From JABDIP01 sp965212545 (lineage in GTDB: Bacteria > Pseudomonadota > Alphaproteobacteria > DSM-16000 > Inquilinaceae): DNA of 64,000 nt. Positions within the stretch are counted from its first letter, which is position 1. The number at the start of each line of letters is the position of its first letter. Shown here piece by piece: positions 34,700 to 43,709 of this stretch. The position numbers were made by a program, and so were the translations under genes. Where the stretch lies: the NCBI GenBank assembly GCA_965212545.1, contig CBDBVB010000033.1:1-64000 (forward strand), in the 5' to 3' direction. Under the pieces are notes generated by a model, which had not been told where the DNA came from, did no database searches, and saw only the letters and a list, made by a program, of their open reading frames with translations.

Positions 34700-35500
34700 T
34701 TACGGCTGCGCCAACAAACAGCGGAACCAGGATTCGATGCGATAGCTGCCGTCGGGTTGGCGGAAGGGAGCGATGGCTCTGGCGTGGGCCTCCGAGACGG
34801 CTTCCTCGCTCGTGTTCTCCATCGCGCGTGCGGAGACGCCCGACGAATTGAGGCCGCGAAGCGCCGATTCTTCATCGCCATAGAACCACGGGCTATCGAC
34901 GTCGAAAATCTCGACCGGCTCGAGCCCTGCATCCTCCGCAAACTGTCGCAATGCGGTCTCATCCGAAAGCGCAAATGGCCCAGGAGCTCCGGGCGGAGGA
35001 GCCGGCATCAGAGGTCGAAGTGCCGCAACCACCGAGGCCGCCTCCATTCCATCGGGATCGCCCCATGTCATGATGACGACCAACCCGCCGGGCTTGGTTA
35101 CGCGCCCGGCTTCACTGAGCGCCACAACCGGGTTTCCCGCGTATTGGAACGAGTTGAAACCCGAAACAACGTCAAACGTCTGATTGTCATAGGGCAACTC
35201 TTCCAGATCGCCTTGCCGAAAATCGGCGCCGGGCACGCGAGAGCGCGCAATCGAGAGTAACGCGTCCGCCGCGTCGATACCCGAAACGCCAGCACCCCGA
35301 GATCCAGCGATCTGCGCTGCCATCCCAGCTCCGCAGCCGATGTCGAGGTAACGCGTACCAGATTGGACGCTGGTCCGCTCAAGGACCGATTCGTAGACCG
35401 GTCGGACTGTGCCCTCCTGAATTTCGGCCCAGTCTTGCGCGCGCGCTCCCCAGAGACGACCGTGGATTTCCGAAGACCTAGGCTTAAGATCTTTGGCCAT
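34700..35500 (-). CDS. SAM-dependent class I methyltransferase
   Basis: I start at the ATG at 35500 (MAKDLKPRSSEIHGRLWGAR), which has GGAGG six bases upstream, giving 266 residues. A longer frame reaching 35593 lacks support. Motif I LDIGCGAGMAAQIAGSRGA, the acidic residue in GIDAADALLS, and motif post-I FRQGDLEELPYDNQTFDVV are typical Methyltransf_11 features. This group methylates small molecules such as ubiquinone-type substrates. The C-terminal 100 residues (FALSDETALRQFAEDAGLEP) are the usual variable substrate part. The substrate is unknown, and it is not evidently linked to its neighbours. Confidence 0.85.
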   Translation of the reverse strand: MAKDLKPRSSEIHGRLWGARAQDWAEIQEGTVRPVYESVLERTSVQSGTRYLDIGCGAGMAAQIAGSRGAGVSGIDAADALLSIARSRVPGADFRQGDLEELPYDNQTFDVVSGFNSFQYAGNPVVALSEAGRVTKPGGLVVIMTWGDPDGMEAASVVAALRPLMPAPPPGAPGPFALSDETALRQFAEDAGLEPVEIFDVDSPWFYGDEESALRGLNSSGVSARAMENTSEEAVSEAHARAIAPFRQPDGSYRIESWFRCLLAQP

Positions 35501-35895
35501 GGTGCGCCTCCAAATCAGAGTTGTTGCAAGAGGGCACAAACACCGTGCCGAGGTCTTACAGGTGACTTGTCCTCTGCAACGAGACAGTACCACTCTCCTG
35601 TGGCGAGCGGAACGGAGGGGATAAGTTTCTTGATGGCTAGCGGCGGTAACCGGCTGAAAGAACCTGGTGGTTTCGTATTTCCGCCATGGGTCATTTTTCC
35701 CCGTACACCGGCTGCGTCAGCTACGTCCGAACCTGAGAGCACATCGGATGAAATCAGTGCGAATCCCGACATCGCAGCCAGAAAGTCCGAAGATGAAGGC
35801 GAAGCGGACGCGGATCGGACATCGCCGGTACGGGGAAAAGTAGCGAACAGCGGATTTCAAGGAAACACTGAGAGCTCCTTCGCATAATGTCCTAT
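35501..35895. other. Gene-free spacer
   Basis: I find no supported gene, repeat or hairpin in these 395 bases between the methyltransferase and the end of the SMC-like gene. Confidence 0.4.
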
Positions 35896-38800
35896 CTAAG
35901 AAGGGCGTTCGAATAGAACCCCCAACACCGGCCAGATGGTCTGTATGTGTGAAGCGGCGCCAGGCTTGTCAGCCAGGACAACTGGTGGAAAGTAACCGCC
36001 GATTTCCAAGCTCTCCAGGATTACTAGGCCATCACCTCCGGATCGAAGCCGCTTAAAATAGCGACTGCCCGATGAATCCTCGGCAATCACGGGCTGATCT
36101 TCGAGCTTCTTGCACGCCTCAAGCGTTGGCATTGAGTTTGCGATAATGAGAAATTGCTTGTCCAGAGCATGTGGTTCAGCGCTATGCCCTCCGACCTCGA
36201 CCAGCCCTTGCATATTCGCGAAAGCCGCTTTGACGTAAGAGTCGCCGCCACAGTCACACACCTCGCCATCAGCGGCCGTACCAAACGCTGATTTCCCGTG
36301 ATCGTACAGAACCCCGATAATTTTCTGCATCGTCAATGTCGACAACTTCGCCACAACGGGCGCAGAAATCATGCGAGGGTTGATCGCATTAGCCGTCAGG
36401 ACCGCGACGTCGGAGTGATTGTCGGCGATTTCCAGCCGCCGCGCCATAAGCCGGTCTTCGCTGCGGGCTACAACGAGCGATTTCGCGCTCGGCACTTTGA
36501 ATTCGCTGACCAGGAGCAAGTCGCCGGGAAGCGCGACCGGCTCCAAGGTCGGCGTTGTTAGGCGGTAGATCACGTTGCTCTTGAGTTCAATTGTTTCCTT
36601 CGCTTTGCCGTCGATCTGAAGATTGACGCAGCCATCCGCGGCCTTGCCATTACTCAGTGCGGCCGCAGACCCGACTAAGGGCAACTTGATGGCACCGACG
36701 GCAGCCTTTCGGCCTTCAGGCAAGGAAACAGTCGGAGGCATCGCATGTAAGGCCGTCAGGCCACCGTGCAATGCCCGGTGCTCGCGCACGATCCTGAAAG
36801 CCCTTTCGAGAGCGGGCCGTAGCGGCTTTGTCCAGTACGCCTGCACGTCGGTAGCTTCTGCCATCCCCAGTTGCGCACCACCGGAATGATGGGCTTTTTC
36901 GATGAACTTTATCTCCTTCACGTTCTTTCCAAGTGCATGCGCTAGCGACCGAATCTCCTTGCGTGCCCAAGGCTCGTGTTTAGCATTGTGGAGGACAGTG
37001 AGTTTTTCGCGAGAATCCCCCAGAACAAAGGTGGGTACGTTCACGTCCTCACCCCGCAACATCTGCTTAAGCATGCCTTCAATGTATACTCGCACTGCGG
37101 CCATATAGTCCTGGGCTGCTTTTTGCGTCTTTTCCTTTTGTACACGCTGCCATCGTCTGTCTAACTCGTCGCCTTCGAAGACGCCTATATGGCCCAGCTC
37201 AGGCCCGGCGGATGCGATGAGCGCGTTTCGGCCAACGACTCCGTCAACTGCGAGAAATGAAAGGAACTGTTCGTCATGCGAAGTAAGGATGATTTGTACG
37301 CCAGGAGCTTTGGCCTGGAGCGTGGCGATGTATTCCGCCCACCTATGCCGATGAATGGTGTCAAAGGTCTGCTGCGGGTCGTCCATGACCATAAGGGGGC
37401 ATCTATCACTGCCCATCTGCTCGACAGCCTCTTCCCGGAGGGCAAATATGAACGACCACAAGACACCTCTGATCCAGGAGGTGTTGGCTACTAGGGTTGC
37501 ATCAATGCGGATTTCAGAGCCCAACTGGCCCCGAACGACGAGCCCCGCCTTCTTTTCGAGTGTTGCGCGCTGGAATTTGAGGGTGTCGGATAGGTAATTG
37601 GCACTATGGATCTGGCCAATTCGCGCGGAGAGAGCGTCAAGTGCGTCTCGTGCCTGAGCCTCTGCCATATTCCCAAGATTCTTGAGCGGAGCCAACGCAT
37701 CGGCAATCGCCCGCCGCTGTTCGAGCTCCTTTTCGATCTTCCGAGCGGTCACACCCTGCTTCCAGGCAACTCGCATGGCCTCAGCACCCAGCCTAAAGGG
37801 CTCCGCCTCTCCCAACGACTTTGCGATCCGACCGACATGGGCTGACAACGTTTCAGGGTCTGTCGCCGGAAAAGTCCCATCGGGTAGAGGGTCAGCGGCT
37901 GACAATGCCTTCCACCATTTCAACCAAGGCGACCTTTCAACTTCAAACCAAGTCGCGAGGTTCGACAGCTGTTCTAGCCTTGCGATGCGTTCCAAGATTA
38001 CCCCAGTTCCAACAACAGACTCCTTCTCGAGGGCAGGCGCCTTCATTTCCGTTGATGGCGCGGTCGCCAGTGCGGCTTTTGAGAGCGCACCGCACTTTGA
38101 AAGGTATTTTTTGTAGCGATCTGCATTCACAAATGCCGCCTCAAAGGCCCAAACCAGATCCGAACGAGGTTCTGTGGCGACGTCCTCGGAAAGATAGCGC
38201 CGCATGGCCTGCGGGACAGCTGCTTCTAACTCCGCCATGATACCAATCACGTTGTCGGACAACTTTCGGGTGGCAGCTTCACCTGCGCTCTGCAACTCGC
38301 CTAGCTCAGCCCGCAATGCGGGATTATCCTTAAGCGAGTTTTTGCAAGTGGGACATTCGTCGATCTCTCCGCCGCCATGCTCCGCATGCCATCGTGCCGC
38401 AGCGGCCTTAAGTCGATAGCGGGTGTCCGCTATCGACTTGTTGTGGAATTCAATTGCAGAAGCGAGGGCGTCCCTCGCGTTTGCTATGGCCTGCGCCAAC
38501 TCCTTTCGGACCTCCGTGGGTAACGCGTTGGATATGTTTTCAAATGTCTTCCATTTCTGGAGTCCGGCCAATCCAGATTCGATATCGCCTTCGGCTCCTG
38601 ACAAAGCAATGGCGATTTGCTTTTGTATCTGCACGTCGGCCAAGTCCAGGCCGGGCGCCAAGTCATCCGCAATGACTTTCGTCAGACTAACGGCCTTATC
38701 GATCTGTTCCTTTCCGAACTTGGTCATGGCGCCATTGGGATCGTCGGTTTCTGCGATCTTAAAATCGGGAACGACGATACTGACCGCCGCCAGCGCGGTT

Positions 38801-39717
38801 TTTGCGGCCTCTAACTGCTTTTCGAATTCGGAATTGGCCGTTGCCAGCTCGGTCTTCTTGTAGGAGAGGTAATCGCGTCCGCTGTGGCACAGGCCCTGTA
38901 TGAATGCGCCCAGTTCGACAAGCTCGTCGAGCCCGGTCAGCGTCTGGACCGCGTCGGTGAGCTTGCCGCGGCCCTCGTCGAAGCGAAGTTTGGGTAGCCG
39001 CGAAGGCATCAATAGGCCGGCTTCCAGCAGAATAGGAGGGATATTGAGTTGGGGATCGACCGAATGCGACATTTTTTTCCCGTCGATTGCTCGACAAACG
39101 ACGGCAGTTGTTCCGGTTGGATTGGTGAATGTGAGTTCCACGCTAACCTTCGGACCAAGCAGAACTTCCGTGAGTTCCTGGGGGTAGGTGGCTATCGGCG
39201 GCCAATCGCCGGCCTTCTCATCCGCTGTGCCGAAGACGGGCTTTGCTTCATCAGCCGGAGATTCCGCTTGATCGCGTGGACGTTCCCCAGATAGCGCCCA
39301 GATGATCGCCGCGGTGAGCGAGGATTTTCCGCTTCCGTTTGGCCCTTCCAGTAGAATGCTGTCCCCTTGGAGTTCGAGTTCGAAAGGCGCGCCCTTCCAG
39401 GCATTCACACCGCCGAATCCCTCGGCCTTTATAGAGTGAAGTTTCCATGGTCCGGATTGGGCGGCTGTGCCTCCTGCAGAGACCTGCTGCGTCGCAGGGT
39501 CGCCAACAGCGGAATAGGCCGAAGCGAGGCCCTCCACGCAGTCTTCGGGTATGCCTTTGACTTCCCGGACCGTTGAGGACAGGAGGTAGGCGAAGAGCCT
39601 TCGTTGTTTCGGGCTGTCCAACTTGATGGATGTCTTCTTGCCCGCAGAATCCTTCCACTCAATTTTCTTGCCTGCTAGAAGGCTTTGCTCAATCTCGGTT
39701 TTTGTCAGACGCGCCAT
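35896..39717 (-). CDS. SMC/Rad50-like ATPase with zinc hook and C-terminal S24-like domain
   Basis: I use the ATG at 39717 (MARLTKTEIEQSLLAGKKIE), preceded by AGGA; 1273 residues. A small N-terminal domain (1-100) precedes an ABC ATPase with Walker A LLEGPNGSGKSSLTAAIIWA. Coiled-coil arms hold a zinc-hook motif ECPTCKNS near residue 460. Walker B is CPLMVMDDPQQTFD, followed by ILTSHDEQF. The last 200 residues are not SMC. They resemble a LexA/CI-type S24 fold (LEPVALPGDLLLVSEF, VVARSEDRLMARRLE, LTANAINPRM, IIGVLYDHG), but the catalytic Ser and Lys positions are not conserved. It is a single gene with no nuclease partner. A DNA-end or damage-sensing defence ATPase is my inference. Confidence 0.7.
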   Translation of the reverse strand: MARLTKTEIEQSLLAGKKIEWKDSAGKKTSIKLDSPKQRRLFAYLLSSTVREVKGIPEDCVEGLASAYSAVGDPATQQVSAGGTAAQSGPWKLHSIKAEGFGGVNAWKGAPFELELQGDSILLEGPNGSGKSSLTAAIIWALSGERPRDQAESPADEAKPVFGTADEKAGDWPPIATYPQELTEVLLGPKVSVELTFTNPTGTTAVVCRAIDGKKMSHSVDPQLNIPPILLEAGLLMPSRLPKLRFDEGRGKLTDAVQTLTGLDELVELGAFIQGLCHSGRDYLSYKKTELATANSEFEKQLEAAKTALAAVSIVVPDFKIAETDDPNGAMTKFGKEQIDKAVSLTKVIADDLAPGLDLADVQIQKQIAIALSGAEGDIESGLAGLQKWKTFENISNALPTEVRKELAQAIANARDALASAIEFHNKSIADTRYRLKAAAARWHAEHGGGEIDECPTCKNSLKDNPALRAELGELQSAGEAATRKLSDNVIGIMAELEAAVPQAMRRYLSEDVATEPRSDLVWAFEAAFVNADRYKKYLSKCGALSKAALATAPSTEMKAPALEKESVVGTGVILERIARLEQLSNLATWFEVERSPWLKWWKALSAADPLPDGTFPATDPETLSAHVGRIAKSLGEAEPFRLGAEAMRVAWKQGVTARKIEKELEQRRAIADALAPLKNLGNMAEAQARDALDALSARIGQIHSANYLSDTLKFQRATLEKKAGLVVRGQLGSEIRIDATLVANTSWIRGVLWSFIFALREEAVEQMGSDRCPLMVMDDPQQTFDTIHRHRWAEYIATLQAKAPGVQIILTSHDEQFLSFLAVDGVVGRNALIASAGPELGHIGVFEGDELDRRWQRVQKEKTQKAAQDYMAAVRVYIEGMLKQMLRGEDVNVPTFVLGDSREKLTVLHNAKHEPWARKEIRSLAHALGKNVKEIKFIEKAHHSGGAQLGMAEATDVQAYWTKPLRPALERAFRIVREHRALHGGLTALHAMPPTVSLPEGRKAAVGAIKLPLVGSAAALSNGKAADGCVNLQIDGKAKETIELKSNVIYRLTTPTLEPVALPGDLLLVSEFKVPSAKSLVVARSEDRLMARRLEIADNHSDVAVLTANAINPRMISAPVVAKLSTLTMQKIIGVLYDHGKSAFGTAADGEVCDCGGDSYVKAAFANMQGLVEVGGHSAEPHALDKQFLIIANSMPTLEACKKLEDQPVIAEDSSGSRYFKRLRSGGDGLVILESLEIGGYFPPVVLADKPGAASHIQTIWPVLGVLFERPS

Positions 39718-39989
39718 TTGATCGATCCTACCATTCAACTGTCAGTATATGTCGGTTGCGCGACCTTCGGAAATCCCGTCCATCGACTTGGGTGCCGATC
39801 ATGAATGCGTCTGGTCTGGTGGCGAAGGAGGCCTCTTCAAAGCCGATTCGATAGTGGAGTGAGGCGCAAGTCGACTTTAGGGACAGAAGCGAACTGCCGA
39901 CACGCGGCATTTTCAACTCGCTACTCGCGTTCCAAGCTAGCCGCGCGCTTTAAGTTGAGACGGCACGCCTGATGTCCGCTTAGGGTCTT

Positions 39990-40133
39990 GGTTGTGTAAG
40001 AACTATTCTTGGGCCGCCGAAACGAAACATTGATTCATGAAGCTCACCTTCGTCGCAACGATGATTCGCCAATGCTATCTTTGCGGTTCAATCATTGCGT
40101 GGAAGGTTTCGGCGTCCGGGTTCTTACACAGCC
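39990..40133. repeat. MITE-like element 2 (144 bp)
   Basis: A 14-bp terminal inverted repeat with one mismatch (GGTTGTGTAAGAAC / GTTCTTACACAGCC) encloses 144 bp with no ORF. Length, end sequence and some internal motifs match the element at 27734-27877, so both belong to one family. It abuts dispersed repeat R3, just as element 1 abuts R1. Confidence 0.65.
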
Positions 40134-40136
40134 TAG

Positions 40137-40273
40137 GTCAACAGCCGTCCATCACGGCATGATTGTGGCACGTCTGCAATTTTGCTCGTAGCGGCCAAAG
40201 CCAGCCGGCGCTGTCCGCTCTGAGCCGCATTCCTGACCGACTGGTGGGCCGGCACGAAGGGGCGCTCATAGCC
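40137..40273. repeat. Dispersed repeat copy R3 (137 bp)
   Basis: This is the long-form copy, similar over its length to R4 (29639-29773). It ends GCTCATAGCC, as the short copies end CATTCATAGCC. No coding potential is seen. Confidence 0.7.
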
Positions 40274-40446
40274 AAGATCGACAATATATCAATCTTAATT
40301 TGGTTGATTCCTGGCCTACATCGCCGCCGTGCCGCTTCCGGTGGCACTCTTACAGAATTCCGAGGTATCGCCATCGTGTGCTCTTGTCCGCGGGTGAGCG
40401 CGCACCACCATTAGCAGAATTTCTTGCCCTGGTTGCCGCAGGGTTT

Positions 40447-40866
40447 ATGGTCGCGGTGGGGAGGTTCGCTGTGACCGATGTATGGTCGTTTTTAGGCGAC
40501 GCAAGCAACCGCGCGGTGCTGACTTGGGTCGGTGGCGGGCTGGTGATCCTCGCCGGCGGTGCGTGGACGGTCTTCAAGTATTTCGTCAAACCGAGTCGTG
40601 GCGGCACCGAGCAAGCATCAGGCGGCGGTGTTCTCGCCGATAGGGGTGGCATCGCCGGCGGCCGCGATGTGACGATCACCACTAGCCATGGTCTTTCCGG
40701 CGCCCAGGTCGTTCTCCTCGTCCTCGCCGTCGCCGGGGCTATAGTGCTTGCCGCCGGTTTGTTCGGCGATCGGATCACGGCAATTCGGGGCGTGGCAGCA
40801 GGTGGGGACGTGAAAGGGTCCACGATTAGCATCGACGGCGGCGAAACAGGCGCCGCAGACCCATAG
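40447..40866 (+). CDS. Small two-span membrane protein
   Basis: I prefer the ATG at 40447 (MVAVGRFAVTDVWSFLGDAS), giving 139 residues. The open frame extends upstream into a region that overlaps repeat-derived sequence. Two membrane spans are clear (LTWVGGGLVILAGGAWTVF and AQVVLLVLAVAGAIVLAAG). Gly-rich segments after each span share the pattern GG-RDVTIT / GGDVKGSTISI, the kind of beta-rich tail seen on membrane anchors of TPR or NTPase systems. It ends three bases before the GTG of the exported TPR protein, so the two are co-translated and probably interact. Confidence 0.6.
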   Translation: MVAVGRFAVTDVWSFLGDASNRAVLTWVGGGLVILAGGAWTVFKYFVKPSRGGTEQASGGGVLADRGGIAGGRDVTITTSHGLSGAQVVLLVLAVAGAIVLAAGLFGDRITAIRGVAAGGDVKGSTISIDGGETGAADP

Positions 40867-40868
40867 CG

Positions 40869-42632
40869 GTGCGAAAATTGGTCAGCGGAGCTCTCGCGCT
40901 CACGCTAGCCGTCACTGGGCTTGGCCGGCCCGGTCTAGCGCAAGTCTTAGGGGATCTGATCGAGGCCAACTGCGGCGTAGCGGTGGGCGACGACATCACC
41001 GACAGCACGGTGACTGTGGTCTGCGGCATGCCGCACGAGACGGTGGCAGAGTTGGTTCGCCTATCTGCGTCTCCCGTGGCGGGCGATCGGGCAGAACTGC
41101 TGACGCGGCTAGACGCCTTGGTTCCGGAGACTAGCCGTTTCCGCGTCGAAGCGATTGCCCGCTTTCTTGAGATCCTCGGAGAATCGTACGTTGAGCCAAG
41201 CCGGCTGTCCGACCGATTTGCCCAGATCGCCGAGGAGCACTTGCGCCTCCTGGAACAAGTGCGAAATCTGCAGGTGGATGATCCAGAGGTACAGTCGCTG
41301 CGCAATGAAGCGGCTGATGCTATTGAGTTCGCCGATCACGACACGGCGCGCGCCATGCTGGAAGCGGCGCGCGGCGTTGTCCGCGCCAAACGCGAAGCAC
41401 TTACTCAAGCGATTTCTGACCAATTGCGTGAAGAGGCCTCCCTTGTCAGCGACCAAGCACGGGTCGAAAGGGCGCGCCTCGCCTACGCCGAAGCGGCCCG
41501 GTTGTTCAATGAAGCTGCCGGACTTTTGCCCATTAACGATATCGCACAACGTTGGGCATATCTCGTCCATTCGAGTTTGGCTTGGCATAGTCTGGGCAGT
41601 GAGTTAGGTGATATTGCAGCCCTCCGACTTGCCATTGACAACTACCGTGTCGCGTTAAGCCTTGCCCCTCGTTTAGAGCGGCCGGCCGACTGGGCGATGA
41701 CTCAGAACAATCTCGGCGCTGCCCTCTTGACCCTGGGCGAGCGGGAGCGCAGCACTGCCCGGCTCGAGGAGGCTGTCGCCGCCTACCGGGCGGCGCTCGA
41801 GGAATGGACTCGCAGGGGCAACCCGTTCGACTGGGCGATGACTCAGAACAACCTCGGAAACGCCCTTTCGATCCTGGGCAAACTTGAGAGCGGCACCGCC
41901 CGGCTCGAGGAGGCCGTCACCGCGTACCGGGCCGCGCTTGAGGAACGGACCCGCGATCGCGTTCCGCTCGACTGGGCGGCGACCCAGACCAACCTCGGCA
42001 GCGCCCTTTTTGCCGTGGGCCAGCAGGAGAGCGGCTCGGCCCGGCTCGAGGAGGCCGTCGCCGCGCACCGCACGGCGCTTGAGGAACTTACCCGCGAACG
42101 AGCACCGGTCAACTGGGCAGCAACCCACAACAACCTTGGCAACGCCCTCTCGATCCTGGGCGAGCGAGAGCGCAACACCGCCCGGCTCGAGGAGGCCGTC
42201 GCCGCGTACCGGGCGGCGCTTGAGGAACGGACCCGCGAGCGCGTTCCGCTCGACTGGGCGGCGACCCAGACCAACCTCGGCAATGCCCTTTCGATCCTGG
42301 GCGAGCAGGAGAGCGGCACTGCCCGTCTCGAGGAAGCCGTCGCTGCCTACCGGGCGGCGCTTGAGGTACGGACTCTAGAGCGCGTCCCGCTTCACTGGGC
42401 CTACTCCAGCTACGAATTGGCGCACGCGCTCGAAGCCCTCTCGATCCGCAACAAAAATCCGGTCCAAATGGAACAGGCGATCGAGCAATTGCAGGGAGCT
42501 GCGGAGATCTACCGAGAGGGCGAAATCGTCCACTGGCTGGCATTCGCGAAGGAGAGTCTATTGCGGATGAATGCTGCGCTCACGGACATGGAAGGGCCTA
42601 GCGCGATAGTGAAGCCGCGCAATCGGCACTGA
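40869..42632 (+). CDS. Secreted TPR protein with five 47-residue repeats
   Basis: It starts with GTG three bases after the membrane-protein stop; 587 residues. The signal peptide MRKLVSGALALTLAVTGLG ends near GLAQV. Residues 30-230 are a helical domain with a likely disulfide pair (NCGV and VVCGM). Residues 270-505 hold five near-identical TPR units with a 141-bp DNA period (WAMTQNNLGNALSILGE, then ARLEEAVAAYRAALEE). The last 80 residues are a degenerate sixth unit. It probably works in the periplasm with the upstream membrane protein. The tandem DNA repeat may vary in copy number. Function unknown. Confidence 0.75.
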   Translation: MRKLVSGALALTLAVTGLGRPGLAQVLGDLIEANCGVAVGDDITDSTVTVVCGMPHETVAELVRLSASPVAGDRAELLTRLDALVPETSRFRVEAIARFLEILGESYVEPSRLSDRFAQIAEEHLRLLEQVRNLQVDDPEVQSLRNEAADAIEFADHDTARAMLEAARGVVRAKREALTQAISDQLREEASLVSDQARVERARLAYAEAARLFNEAAGLLPINDIAQRWAYLVHSSLAWHSLGSELGDIAALRLAIDNYRVALSLAPRLERPADWAMTQNNLGAALLTLGERERSTARLEEAVAAYRAALEEWTRRGNPFDWAMTQNNLGNALSILGKLESGTARLEEAVTAYRAALEERTRDRVPLDWAATQTNLGSALFAVGQQESGSARLEEAVAAHRTALEELTRERAPVNWAATHNNLGNALSILGERERNTARLEEAVAAYRAALEERTRERVPLDWAATQTNLGNALSILGEQESGTARLEEAVAAYRAALEVRTLERVPLHWAYSSYELAHALEALSIRNKNPVQMEQAIEQLQGAAEIYREGEIVHWLAFAKESLLRMNAALTDMEGPSAIVKPRNRH

Positions 42633-42854
42633 CTCTCAGTTAGTTGAGACGCACGGAGCGGAGTCACTTTACGGCTTGCTCCACCCTGCGGCCATAGTCG
42701 GCTCAGGGTCAACTTTCGACTCTTGGCCTCCTCTCACAAATGACCTTCTAGAGCCCCATAACGGCACAAGGTCGCAACAACGCGGTACCGGTTCTGGGAA
42801 CAAATCCGGGCCATGTAGGCCCGGCGACCTCTGGCGCTTGGATGTTTCGTGAAG

Positions 42855-43148
42855 TCAGATCACCGGGGCCGGCCATGTGATCGTGCCCAGCACCGCCCGC
42901 ACCGCCGCCGCATCGGCCGCGTCGTCGATGTCCTTTTTCGCCTGCAGCCGGATCCGCTCGATCTGCGCCCCGGCGGCGATCCACTCACTGTGGCGCCGCT
43001 GCACCAGCGCAACAACCCCGGCCAGGTGGGGCGCCTGCATGCCCACCTCGGCATTGAGCAACGGATGGTCAGCCGGCGCCGGCGTGCCGGCGGCATCGAT
43101 CACCGCCTGGTAGGCATCGGCCTCGTGCACCTTGTGCAGATACGTCAT
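42855..43148 (-). CDS. Small phage-type hypothetical protein
   Basis: This 97-residue frame starts MTYLHKVHEADAYQAVIDAA and ends TWPAPVI. Composition and context resemble small accessory proteins of alphaproteobacterial prophages, but I cannot name the family. Codon use is G+C-rich like the phage remnants at 54-58 kb, unlike the genes next to it. It probably is a leftover of the same phage-like ancestor, separated by later insertions. An IS3-type fragment overlaps its upstream side. Confidence 0.45.
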   Translation of the reverse strand: MTYLHKVHEADAYQAVIDAAGTPAPADHPLLNAEVGMQAPHLAGVVALVQRRHSEWIAAGAQIERIRLQAKKDIDDAADAAAVRAVLGTITWPAPVI

Positions 43149-43172
43149 CGCCTGCCCGGCACCGAGCTGACC

Positions 43173-43481
43173 TCGCCGGCGGTGGTCGAGTGGACCAACC
43201 GAACCGGCATCGAGTGGCACTACATCGCCCCGGGCAAGCCGAGGCAGAACGCCTTCCTGGAGAGCTTCAACGGCCGCTTCCGCGACGAATGCCTGAACGA
43301 GGAGGTGTTCGCCAGCATCGCCGAGGCGCGAACCGTCATCGCGCGCTAGCGGCGGGACTACAACTACGTGCGGCCGCACTCAGCCCACAACGGCCTCACC
43401 ACTAAGACCGCGCGCATCCGATCCGTGGGCAATCGGCTGCGCAATCCCGACCAGCTCCGCCGATCGCCCGCTACCTACTAG
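43173..43481 (+). pseudogene. IS3-type transposase C-terminal fragment
   Basis: The frame reads WTNRTGIEWHYIAPGKPRQN, AFLESFNGRFRDECLNEEVF, then after a TAG at 43347 RRDYNYVRPHSAHNGL. This is the end of the DDE integrase core of IS3-family orfB, with the catalytic Glu in LESFNGRFRDECLN. The first two-thirds of the gene is missing and a stop replaces the usual Trp before RRDYN, so it is a dead remnant. Confidence 0.75.
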
Positions 43482-43709
43482 GCGGCGGAAGCGGTATGAA
43501 ACCCAGGACTCTCATTATCGGTGAGGGACCGACGGGGAGCAGGTCAGCAGCGCCCCGATCGCATAGACGCATTCTAACCTACAAATACCAGACTGTGCGG
43601 CAAGCGATCGGTTAGACCAAGGAGCCGCTGAGTTGACCCCAAAGCCTAGATTGAGAACCAGAACTCTACATCAGGCAGCAAGCCGATCCGGTCATCAGTG
43701 AGGACTGTT

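Larger units (their letters stand above)
39718..40446. other. Spacer holding MITE-like element 2 and repeat R3
   Basis: This 0.7-kb gene-free stretch is mostly repeats: MITE-like element 2 at 39990-40133 and dispersed repeat R3 at 40137-40273, only three bases apart. The right end should carry the promoter of the following membrane-protein/TPR pair. Confidence 0.5.
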
